DNA of 64,000 bases from Watersipora subatra (lineage: Eukaryota > Bryozoa > Gymnolaemata > Cheilostomatida > Watersiporidae): contig NC_088710.1 in NCBI RefSeq assembly GCF_963576615.1, positions 372,001 to 436,000 of the forward strand, read 5' to 3'. Below the pieces are notes generated by a model, which made no database searches, was not told the DNA's origin, and worked only from the letters and a program-made list of their open reading frames with translations. A program made the position numbers and the translations under genes. This document shows positions 56,901-64,000 of this stretch, one piece after another (the first letter of the stretch is position 1; the number at the start of each line of letters is the position of its first letter).

Positions 56901-56949
56901 GGATTATACCCCAAAGCAATTACCAAGAAGACCAACAACATTGCTATAG
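41852..56949 (+). CDS. CHCHD3: MICOS subunit MIC19/MIC25 (CHCHD3/CHCHD6 family), 6 exons
   Basis: Encodes an inner-membrane-associated protein of the mitochondrial contact site and cristae organising system. Exons are 41852-41914, 44114-44185, 52319-52408, 52498-52568, 53628-53769 and 56893-56949. They total 495 nt (164 aa plus TAG) and all phases match. The N-terminus MGGSQS fits the N-myristoylation rule (Gly2, Ser6), as in human MIC19. Exons 3-4 form a charged coiled-coil (KREYKADQKEHLTAKLDEDY...). Exon 5 holds a CHCH domain with two CX9C motifs (VCERAKMDLLKC and DCVQEVKYFTTC) that form disulfides on import through Mia40. At 164 aa it is shorter than the ~227 aa vertebrate protein, mostly in the coiled-coil. 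Either this is a compact version or an exon hides in the 8.1-kb, transposon-filled intron 2. CHCHD3 versus CHCHD6 cannot be separated here. Confidence 0.9.
42780..43700. repeat. 40-bp minisatellite in MIC19-like intron 1
   Basis: About 22 units around GTGGTTAGTCTGACTTATAA with CAGAGTTATAAACTATATCT. Pairs of neighbouring variants recur (for example 43240-43330 and 43480-43570), showing segmental duplication inside the array. Confidence 0.95.
43908..43982 (+). repeat. tRNA-like SINE head in MIC19-like intron 1
   Basis: GTGTACTGGTTAGCACGCCA and CCGAGTTCAATTCCTG lie at A- and B-box spacing. Likely a SINE; not called as a tRNA because the acceptor arm does not pair. Confidence 0.5.
44114..44185 (+). 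CDS. CHCHD3: MIC19-like exon 2
   Basis: Acceptor CTTGCAG, donor ATG|GTAAGC, phase 0 on both sides. Encodes VTENVLCYAEGPKPV and IRQKNMISM, matching the 'LSENVIDRMKES' neighbourhood of the family only loosely. Confidence 0.8.
44905..45085. repeat. 20-bp minisatellite (GGTCTATGGTATAGTTAATA)
   Basis: About nine units, nearly identical, in MIC19-like intron 2. Confidence 0.95.
45170..45705. repeat. 26-bp minisatellite
   Basis: About 20 units of ACACTTATATTAAGTCTTGT plus ATGTAT in MIC19-like intron 2. Confidence 0.95.
47541..47575 (-). mobile_element. Helitron-like 3' end fragment (reverse)
   Basis: On the minus strand reads TTCCCGAACACGGGTAATGC, AG, CTAG, then T. The hairpin (CCCG...CGGG) and CTAG|T match the other ends. 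Lies inside the long inverted-repeat element. Confidence 0.45.
48739..49628 (-). mobile_element. 5'-truncated LINE insertion with 6-bp target duplication
   Basis: An 890-bp insertion flanked by GTAGTC on both sides (48733-48738 and 49629-49634). On the minus strand it reads from the reverse-transcriptase active site (RLFADDAILYRPV) through the thumb/C-terminus (49558-48887, uninterrupted), then ~150 bp of 3' UTR ending in a GATA microsatellite tail. The unbroken frame suggests a fairly young insertion. It differs from the LINE at 39-41 kb. The host DNA is the right arm of a long inverted-repeat element, whose uninterrupted version (GTAGTCATCCAAACTTATAA) survives at 48595. Confidence 0.85.
50431..50739 (-). 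CDS. Candidate two-exon mini-gene inside the intron 2 transposon nest
   Basis: The first part (50739-50629) starts with ATG and encodes MASSSQKISRSLFTLKSTPS, then ISNTEVEDDHDSDLDIM, ending at ATG|GTATGC. After a TTACTGCAG acceptor, 50469-50431 adds IENETTYSDYKN and TAG in frame. It is antisense to the MIC19-like gene and sits inside a large inverted-ended element, so it may be a transposon accessory gene or a captured fragment. The region 50728-50880 is duplicated in diverged form at 50877-51020. Confidence 0.27.
51256..51400 (-). CDS. Open fragment in the intron 2 transposon, unknown
   Basis: Open minus-strand frame encoding RPENIVEDIGQLPVEDVCSI and ESNNQNLAIRANDGNIFALK. Acidic and low in hydrophobics, it lies upstream of the MASSSQK mini-gene. 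It may be another exon of the same element-borne gene, but no phase could be proved. Confidence 0.2.
52319..52408 (+). CDS. CHCHD3: MIC19-like exon 3 (coiled-coil)
   Basis: Acceptor AATTGCAG, donor GCA|GTAAGT, phase 0 on both sides. Encodes KREYKADQKEHLTAKLDEDY and VAWLKDVEAA, a charged helical stretch like the MIC19 coiled-coil. Confidence 0.87.
52498..52568 (+). CDS. CHCHD3: MIC19-like exon 4 (coiled-coil)
   Basis: Acceptor TTCATAG, donor TTTTC|GTAAGT, ends in phase 2. Encodes NEDITKRVRDELVQKADDLH and ERF. The split TCG codon is completed by exon 5. A pogo-like transposon starts 96 bp downstream. Confidence 0.87.
52664..53609. mobile_element. pogo/Tigger-like MITE between MIC19-like exons 4 and 5
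   Basis: Ends CAGTGCACCCTCAAGATACG and its inverse CAGTCCACCCTCAATATACG, with TA on both sides (52662-52663, 53610-53611). This is the pattern of Tc1/mariner-pogo elements. It is 946 bp, with no transposase seen. A second, diverged and partial copy is at 2690-3400. It stops 18 bp before the exon 5 start. Confidence 0.75.
53628..53769 (+). CDS. CHCHD3: MIC19-like exon 5 (CHCH domain, twin CX9C)
   Basis: Acceptor GCTGATCAG, donor TTT|GTGAGT. Encodes KKPVCERAKMDLLKCYEQNR and SLDCVQEVKYFTTCVRNHQ. The four Cys are spaced C-x9-C and C-x9-C, the fold-defining pattern. The acceptor lies 18 bp beyond the end of a transposon. Confidence 0.95.
53956..54847. mobile_element. TTAA-flanked inverted-repeat element of a different family
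   Basis: Ends AGCACATAAATTACATAATT and its inverse, with TTAA at 53952-53955 and 54848-54851. Inverted ends extend about 75 bp (ATACATCAGAGTCTTGACTT against its inverse, then CGAATGAGCT). 892 bp, no coding capacity seen. It lies in the last intron of the MIC19-like gene. Confidence 0.7.
55035..55300. repeat. 24-bp minisatellite
   Basis: About eleven units of CACACCAGTACTCACCTGAT plus TAGT; 24 is a multiple of 3, so frames are open on both strands. Confidence 0.95.
55712..56373. mobile_element. Second copy of the CTCGGATAACTC MITE, inverted
   Basis: Starts CAGGCAAACTCGGATAACTC and ends in the inverse of CAATAAAACTCGGATAGCTC, with TA on both sides. Internal blocks match 22624-23432 in reverse (CACTTGAGATTGG, GATGTGATTGCCAGGACGTT). 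662 bp, within the last intron of the MIC19-like gene. Confidence 0.72.
56893..56949 (+). CDS. CHCHD3: MIC19-like exon 6 (C-terminus)
   Basis: Acceptor GTGTTGTAG. Encodes NKKDYTPKQLPRRPTTLL then TAG; phase 0 from exon 5. If the exon 5 donor is ignored, the frame ends after VSI, so splicing here is inferred from the strong donor and acceptor pair. Confidence 0.75.
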   Translation, partial: NKKDYTPKQLPRRPTTLL

Positions 56950-58073
56950 CTTACCTTGTTCTTCACTCGTCGTCATTTTGTGTGACAGTCTTTCAATCAC
57001 GCGTTTAGGATGTTTAATTATTTGCTTATCTTATGCAATAAGAACGCTTTAGCAGCAGCCCTTTTGTTTTTGATTACATCGCTATATGATGGGTACAAAT
57101 TGTTTTTATGATCGCTAGCTATAATAAGGCCATGCACCGAATCAAAGGAAGCAGTTTTGTGAATACAGATATCAATAGTTGTCAGACAGGCTCTGACAGT
57201 GAACAGAAATGTACATGCATGTTTATTTGTAAAGATAAATACAAAGTTGTTGAGCAATACACCAGTAAAAGAAAGAATTGTATGGCATGCATTGGCAGCC
57301 AGAGCTTTCATGTGAAACATAAATCACATACCTAATGAAAAAACATTTCATAGATATTCTCAGAGACAGTTATAAACCGATATCAAGACACATTGCAGTA
57401 TAAAACGATATATAAAACGCTTGGACGGGATGAACAGAGATCTGAGAGGATATAAATAACATGGCTAGAATTAGCTTGTGGGCTGCACAAGCTACTGAAG
57501 GGAAAGGAAGGCTAGACAGGTCATGAACTAATGATGATATGGCTCAATGGCAGGGCTTCACCTGTATCTTTTACATGAGGTACTTTCCAGTGATTGGTCC
57601 AAAATATCTTAGACATTGACTGAGAAACTACAAGTTAGAAATATCAAAAGTTCTTTGGTGATTGCATGCGTTCAACCCTGGATGTTCTAGGAAATAAAGG
57701 AAGATGTCCTCTAGATGTCTTTAATATAAAATGTTTTTCACTAAAATTATCTTACAACATTAGCAAGATACAATAGAGTGATTCGGTTAGGGCTTTGTAA
57801 CAAAAACTGAAGTTAGGTAGATGAATTCGTCTTCTCTCGATTGACTCCAATAGTATGTTGCGCCTGATACAATTCTCATTGCATCATATCTTAAATGAAA
57901 TGGAAGTAGAAGAATGAAGTGGAACATCTGGCCAGCTTCTTGAGCCATGGTCAAAAAGAGTGAAAGCAGAGCGCTTATGATAAAGAACGGATGAGATTGT
58001 AGTCGCTGAACCAAAGAAAATGTTTTACTACAGAAATAAGTTAATAAAAGCGACGTACACTGTCCAATAGGGT
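56950..58073. other. Region between converging MIC19-like and dynein genes
   Basis: Must contain both 3' UTRs. Candidate signals are AATAAA near 57693 (plus) and ATTAAA at 57724-57719 (minus); neither is certain. Confidence 0.4.
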
Positions 58074-58219
58074 TCAATCATCGAGCTGACATAGGAGAGC
58101 AACTCCTCTGTTTATCCAATGGGCAGGTGGACGAATGGTGGGGAGATAAATCTCAAGAACGTAGTTGGTGCTGTGACCCGTAGTTGAAAGAGTGCCACGT
58201 CTTGCGCTAGTTTTATAAA
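58074..58219 (-). CDS. DNAH3: Dynein heavy chain last exon
   Basis: Acceptor TTGCTTCCAG. Encodes [38 protein letters not shown] and VALLCQLDD, then TGA. This is the standard dynein heavy-chain terminus. Confidence 0.94.
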
Positions 58220-61200
58220 CTGGAAGCAAAGATGGATACCATTTTATCAATATACTATTTTATCACTGCAGTAGAATTTCTTGGCAAGTAAATATTCTTG
58301 GCAGAATATTTATAGACAGCCAAGAGAGAATTGACAATTTGCTTAAATAAGTACAATCTGCGTGGAAGTTCTTACCTGGGCACTCATAGCTGTTGCCATG
58401 AGTTATTTCCGATTTCTTGCCTGGGCGCAACCATATAACAGGCATTGGATCATAGAGTATCTTTGGCAGAGACTCTTCTATGGACTGCGCTTCCCTGTCC
58501 CAGCGAGCGCCCTCCATGAACAATCCAACTATGTATGCTCCATCTCTCTGTATATACGAGTTAACCGAAGAAGTAATGCAAAAGTTAGAGGAGATATGCT
58601 GCGAAACCAGTTCCCACCGAAGTTTGAACATTCTGATAAACAGTGACATGAATAAAAAGAACTAGGGAATGAAGCGTGCCTGCCACTGAATGGTGTTACA
58701 AATAAGATTTCTCTGACGTGCATTGATAATAGGCCACTGAGCTACCACAGCTAAAACAATATGTTATGATGCATGTGCATGATGAACATGTATATGCGTA
58801 GTCAAACCTCTACTGCCGATCACCTTAACACTCTAATGAGACAACATGTGCTGTTACAGTTCTGCAAATTGGCTCTATACTTTGATGTAAATTCCAACTT
58901 GTGACATTCACGGCTTTTCACAACATAGAGTTTCGTAGGCATAAATGAGATGGTTGGTGAAAACAGAAAAATGACCACATATGACAAATTATAAAAAAAA
59001 TAAAGATTATATAAGAAAGTGAGACTTCTTGTTGTCTAAGACTGAGTGAATTGTGGTGCGTACCTTCATCACATCTGACTGTTTGAGTTTCATCAAGAGT
59101 AACATTGAAAAAAACTTTCTATTGCTTATAGCTTTATTACTGCAGCTTTTTACAATTCGTGTTTTTACATAGTTTTATGTAATTCACTTATTTTAATGAT
59201 ATATGCAACTACCTACAGTGTTTACTAAGGAGCGATAGCAGGCTTGCGGGTGGTAGAACAAATCAAAGGATTTACTGTATAATCTTATGGGAATATTCAA
59301 TCAAACACTTGAAACAGATGTTGAAATGAATTAACTTCAAATGTAGAGATTTGACCGCATAAGCTAAATATATGAAAAGCAGTCAACCAAAATAGAATAT
59401 ATATGAACAATACTCACAGGATTGGTTTGCTCTTGGTCTTCAATCTGCATAAACATGTGTAGTCTCTACTTTCATAAGTCAATGATTCAAATGTAACCTA
59501 GTTAGCCATAGCAGTACTTCACAGAGTTTCCTGCATAAGAATTGTCTAATAGCCTTGGTTGTAATTCCTGATTACGAAAAGAGAAACCTACCGGTCGAGA
59601 GGCCCTGTTCATGTCCTGCCGCATGACAGTAAAGGAGAAGCCTAGCAGATCAATAGGAATCTTGTATTTTCTGGCGTAGTTTTGTGCGACTCCTGTGAGA
59701 AATGACTGAGTAAAGTAGAATCCTGATATCCAAAAGGCAGGAGGGGCAACTCCTGATATAATCCAGTCCTGCAAACAGTTCCAAAAGAGAGTATGGCAAG
59801 CAGCATAGAAATATAGGATATTTGAGCAGTGAAATAAAACTTAGAGCATTATCTGTGAAAAAAAACAGAGTTGAGAGATATCCATGAGAGAGACAGAGTT
59901 GAGAGATATCCATGAGTGAGACAGAGTTGAGAGATATCCATGAGAGAGACAGAGTTGAGAGATATCCGTGAGAGAGACAGAGTTGAGAGATATCCATGAG
60001 AGAGACAGAGTTGAGAGATATCCATGAAAGAGACAGAGTTGAGAGATATCCATGAGAGAGACAGAGTTGAGAGATATTCATGAGAGAGACAGAGTTGAGA
60101 GATATTCGTGAGAGAGACAGAGTTGAGAGATATTCAAGAGAGAGACAGAGTTGAGAGATATCCATGAGAGAGACAGAGTTGAGAGATATCCATGAGTGAG
60201 ACAGAGTTGAGAGATATCCATGAGAGAGACAGAGTTGAGAGATATCCATGAGAGAGACAGAGTTGAGAGATATCCACGAGAGAGACAGAGTTGAGAGATA
60301 TCCGTGAGAGAGACAGTGTTGAGAGATATCCGTGAGAGAGACAGAGTTGAGAGATATCCACGAGAGAAACAGAGTTGAGAGATATTCATGAGAGAGACAG
60401 AGTTGAGAGATATCCATGAGAGACAGAGTTGAGAGATATTCATGAGAGAGACAGAGTTGAGAGATATTCGTGAGAGAGACAGAGTTGAGAGATATTCAAG
60501 AGAGAGACAGAGTTGAGAGATATCCATGAGAGAGACAGAGTTGAGAGATATCCATGAGAGAAACAGAGTTGAGAGATATCCACGAGAGAGACAGAGTTGA
60601 GAGATATCCGTGAGAGAGACAGAGTTGAGAGATATCCATGAGAGAGACAGAGTTGAGAGATATTCATGAGAGAGTGAGAGTTGAGAGATATCCATGAGAG
60701 AGACAGAGTTGAGAGATATTCATGAGAGAGACAGAGTTGAGAGATATCCATGAGAGAAACAGAATTGAGAGATATCCGTGAGAGAGACAGAGTTGAGAGA
60801 TATTCATGAGAGAGACAGAGTTGAGAGATATTCATGAGAGAGACAGAGTTGAGAGATATCCAAGAGAGAGACAGTGTTGAGAGATATCCATGAGAGAGAC
60901 ATTGTTAAGCAGAAATACAGATAAGACAAGCAACAAACCTTAAAGAACTGAAGCCTGGCAACCAGATCTGTAACATAACTGCCAAGTGCCTTCAAGCTAG
61001 GATATGACTTTGATGCCCACAAACTAGGTAACTAAAACAAAAAATGGCGCACAAATTAGAAAACAAAAATTTAGTCTCGATCACATGGGACAAGTAAATA
61101 ACCTAAGCAGTTATGACTTTCAGAAGGATTTTTTTGCAGTCGAGCAGTTGACTGCTGCAGGCATTACAGCAAGTTTACCTTTTTGTTCAAAAAACCTAAA

Positions 61201-62315
61201 CAAAGGGTTAGAATTTTGTAGAAACGATTTGTTGGCTTGCAAAGACACAACGCTTTATCATTAAATGATCAAAATGAAACTGCAGTAAGCCATTCAGTAA
61301 TCTCTAATGTTACATTCAGATGTGCAAAAATACTGTATAAGATAGAAATTTTGACATTTAGCTAAATGTTAGCTAGTGGATCAGCAAATTCTATGCCTTT
61401 TGTCATCGCCATACTACACAAAATTGGGAATAAAACTTTGCTGCAAAGAAAGTCAGGGCTACAGATATTACATGAAATTTAAATACAATACCACCGCCAT
61501 GCATGTACTATTGGAGCCATCTAATGACACACCGATATGTCATCTGATATGCACGAAGATATCCTACTATAACTAGAGAGATCGCAGAGATTATTGTAAA
61601 TATTGCCTATTAGTTGTCCAAGATGCTCAGACTAAAATGGAAAAGTTATAAGGTTAGAGTGAGTGTAAATCATTTGCTACTAATCATGAAATGGTTGATT
61701 TCTAAGTAGTTCCCCTTCTCAATCTTCTCAAGCTTGGCATACTGCATCACTCAGTGATTGCAGCAACTTATGTGATTTCCAAATTTTCTGTTGACCCTGT
61801 TAAAGCTATTGTACCTCATTATTGAGGTCGCAGTAGATATTGTGTTAAGAGATAGTGAACATGGCAGTAGTGTTATATAATGGTTACTTTGTAAAGCGTG
61901 TGATGTGTAAGTTGAAGTAGATAACTTAGCAAAAAGTACGTTTTAATCTCGGGTCATTCGTGTGAAAAAGAATCACTTGTTGGACTAAAGTATGTGTAAC
62001 CAACCAATGTAGCACAAGAGAGTTACTTATGACTCCTAGAAGACTAGTAGTAAACCTCTCTTTAGGGTATTATCTTTTATAAAACTAATGTGATAAACTA
62101 ACTGCAGGAACAAAAATATCTCTTAGACCGACCTTGCCAATCATCATACTGTCAAAGACTTCCTCGAGCTCAGAGGACATAACTACAAGCCCCTTGATGG
62201 CCTTCTGGATGTCTCTGAGACTTGAGCGGATTACCGAAGTGAGTCTGTTGAACCTGATGAGCTCCTGGATGAGTACGGTGTTCATCGACTCTTCATATAG
62301 GACTGGAAATTTTAC
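58074..62315 (-). CDS. DNAH3: Axonemal dynein heavy chain, C-terminal 256 aa (5 last exons)
   Basis: Encodes the end of an inner-arm dynein motor that drives ciliary beating: the last part of the ring and the C-terminal domain. Exons are 62315-62133, 61031-60939, 59768-59592, 58547-58376 and 58219-58074, all in consistent phase, ending CAGCTCGATGATTGA. Hallmark blocks are [125 protein letters not shown] and [28 protein letters not shown] and HWINRG point to DNAH3 within the DNAH3/7/12 group; this subtype call is from memory and is moderate. Upstream exons (about 94% of the protein) lie beyond 64000. One intron carries a 1-kb 28-bp minisatellite. Confidence 0.93.
58376..58547 (-). CDS. DNAH3: Dynein heavy chain exon (second from last)
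   Basis: Acceptor ATATACAG, donor CCCAG|GTAAG, phase 0 to phase 1. Encodes [40 protein letters not shown] and GNSYECP. Confidence 0.93.
59592..59768 (-). CDS. DNAH3: Dynein heavy chain exon (third from last)
   Basis: Acceptor GTTTGCAG, donor CCG|GTAGGT, phase 0. Encodes [40 protein letters not shown] and [11 protein letters not shown]. Confidence 0.93.
59866..60905. repeat. 28-bp minisatellite in a dynein intron
   Basis: About 37 units of AGAGTTGAGAGATATCCATG plus AGAGAGAC, with CCATG, TCATG, CCGTG and CCACG variants. It fills most of the intron between the exons at 59768 and 60939, ending about 35 bp from the upstream exon's donor. Confidence 0.97.
60939..61031 (-). CDS. DNAH3: Dynein heavy chain exon (fourth from last)
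   Basis: Acceptor TTTTGTTTTAG, donor AAG|GTTTGT, phase 0. Encodes [20 protein letters not shown] and [11 protein letters not shown]. The nearby TACCTAG acceptor would break the frame, so the TTTTAG site was chosen. Confidence 0.92.
62133..62315 (-). CDS. DNAH3: Dynein heavy chain exon (fifth from last)
   Basis: Acceptor TATTTTTAG, donor AAG|GTCGGT, phase 0 on both sides. Encodes [40 protein letters not shown] and [20 protein letters not shown]. Confidence 0.93.
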
Positions 62316-62454
62316 CTAAAAATACAGTAGACTTGGGCATCATACCTGGCTACGTTTATGCATATCACCGAAGACGGAACATATTCTGTGCTAACACTGA
62401 TGACAGTTACGAGTCGGTGCTGAACATTGTGGCCATAAAAGTCACACACAGCGA

Positions 62455-62748
62455 CATTGTACAGTGTGAGTTCAGTGAGTCACACTGTACAGTGTGAGTT
62501 CAGTGAGTCAGACACAGCAACATTGTACAGTGTGAGTTCAGTGAGTCACATTGTACAGTGTGAGTTCAGTGAGTCAGACACAGCAACATTGTACAGTGTG
62601 AGTTCAGTGAGTCACATTGTACAGTGTGAGTTCAGTGAGTCAGACGCAGCAGCATTGTACAGTGTGAGTTCAGTGAGTCACATTGTACAGTGTGAGTTCA
62701 GTGAGTCAGACACAGCAACATTGTACAGTGTGAGTTCATTGAGTCAAT
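62455..62748. repeat. 66-bp higher-order repeat (28 + 38 bp)
   Basis: About 4.5 copies; each has GTACAGTGTGAGTTCAGTGA twice, once followed by GTCACATT and once by GTCAGACACAGCAACATT. Lies in the dynein intron upstream of the exon at 62315. Confidence 0.95.
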
Positions 62749-63148
62749 AGCAAATCAAACAGATGCACTTATATGAGTCCTAATACAGTCCAGCCTTTAC
62801 ATGCAAAGTTACTGTTCTTATATTTGCTGTATATGTCCAATCTGTCTTATGTTTAAGAAACAATCTCTGCAAGACTATGTTATGATTCACTCTGGAGCTG
62901 ACAAATCTAGGTAGCTAGGTAGTTATAAACTGCAATAAAACAAATAAATTATACAAAAGCGAATTAAAAGATTGAATGATATGTAAGATAAGAATCTAAA
63001 CTAGTAAAGGAATCATTAATTGAAATATATTTTTATTGTCACATTGGCTTTACGTGTGAAATAGAATGTTGGGGTAAACTTGAGACAGAAGACATACAGT
63101 AGGTACAGTACGTAAGTATAGATGGTGCTATAGATACAAGCTAGTCTT

Positions 63149-64000
63149 AGGTTGACATGCAACAAAATTCACCTTACAGTTATTTGGTATCATAAGATTC
63201 TCCGTGTCTTACTCTGTTGTGTTGTAGGTTCAAAATATGTGGAAATGTGATTACAAGCTCTTAAAAGCTCAAAAACGAAAAGCCGCCGTAGATTGGAATC
63301 TATTTATTTCTCTGACGTAGTCATTCCAGTTTGGTTATTGTCTTGTCACGTGATGTTCTCACGTGTATTGAAAGGCCAATAAAAAGCTAAATATAAAACT
63401 TCTCGTAGCACTAGTTTATGACAAACACTTCGGGTTTTACCGAAGACCCCGTATCAAATTTAGATTCTCGCTACTTTACAGTTTTGTTTCAGCCTGGTCT
63501 AATCGGCAAGTCGTAATCTGATCATGTGACCCAATACTTCGAAAATAATTTTTGCAGCACTTTTCGATTATCACAGGTGACCAACAGGCTCGTCATGATT
63601 ATCAAACAATGATATGTACTCCTTCGAGCTAAGGTTAAAAAATTAAATGAATTTTTACGGTAAGTTATAAGATATTAGTGCTAAAAGTGACGGCATTACA
63701 ATGACGATAAAACAGACGCGTAAGAACAATAGACATGGTTTTATTGAATGCGTGAAGTATATTTGTGAAAATATTTCGACGAATAAGGTTGCATGAAAGT
63801 GTAAACAGAAACCATCTACCACAGCTACATCACATTTGAGCCGTTTTGGAAAGCGAATCCAAACTACAGCGCTCTCGTGTGGCTGCGATTAACTGTTAGT
63901 TTTTGAGCTTTTAAGAGCTTGTAATCAGATTCCCACATATTTGGCACCTTCAACACAACAGAGTAAGACATGGTGAATATTTTGATATCAAATAACTGTA
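63149..64000. mobile_element. Same MITE family, copy 3, cut by the window edge
   Basis: Begins AGGTTGACATGCAACAAAAT and runs to the last base, about 30-45 bp short of its expected right end. The left flank reads TTAGG rather than TTAA-AGG, a small loss. Confidence 0.72.

Noticed and set aside
57787-58077. Hydrophobic 96-codon minus-strand frame
   Set aside because: Begins in the last dynein exon in another frame and continues into the 3' UTR.
59650-60835. A 255-codon 'gene' of [16 protein letters not shown] repeats
   Set aside because: Simple 28-bp array inside a dynein intron. The non-repeat end of the frame only runs into antisense-shifted dynein exon sequence.

Overview
The window is animal nuclear DNA, almost certainly from an aquatic invertebrate. 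The genes are split into short exons with GT..AG introns of up to 8 kb, one encodes an axonemal dynein (so the animal makes motile cilia), and no bacterial-style gene packing is seen. A lophotrochozoan such as a mollusc or bryozoan would fit, but nothing here fixes the phylum. The DNA is AT-rich and more than 95% non-coding.

Four protein-coding genes could be rebuilt exon by exon, with every splice phase agreeing: (1) a DNAJB6-type Hsp40 co-chaperone, minus strand, 29104 to 18028, seven exons, 292 aa; (2) mitochondrial ribosomal protein uL16m (MRPL16), minus strand, 34959 to 32289, four exons seen, N-terminus missing; (3) a MICOS subunit MIC19/MIC25 (CHCHD3/6 family), plus strand, 41852 to 56949, six exons, 164 aa; (4) the last five exons of an axonemal dynein heavy chain, closest to DNAH3 in my reading, minus strand, 62315 to 58074, with the rest of the gene beyond the right edge. 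The genes do not form a pathway, although two (uL16m and MIC19) are mitochondrial. The left 18 kb has no gene I can name; it has a few exon-like open stretches (about 9.0, 10.8, 12.6 and 13.4 kb).

The remainder is repeats. Some 20 minisatellite arrays (units 12 to 66 bp) add up to about 7 kb by my coordinates, and many lie inside introns close to splice sites. Mobile DNA includes: three copies of a ~0.9 kb element with ~190 bp inverted ends and TTAA-like flanks; another TTAA-flanked element; pogo/Tigger-like elements with TA duplications (two families); a TA-flanked element with CCCTAGGACAC ends; a short MITE; five Helitron-like 3' ends (hairpin, then CTAG before T); two decayed LINE reverse-transcriptase fragments; tRNA-like SINE heads; and a long inverted-repeat element inside MIC19 intron 2 that a LINE later entered, leaving a clean 6-bp duplication.

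Most unusual points: two tiny (~39 bp) palindromes each flanked by 7 to 8 bp direct repeats; a DNAJB6 exon that can act either as an in-frame cassette or as an alternative last exon; a transposon end lying 18 bp before a MIC19 exon; and interlaced inverted repeats with pseudoknot topology in a DNAJB6 intron.
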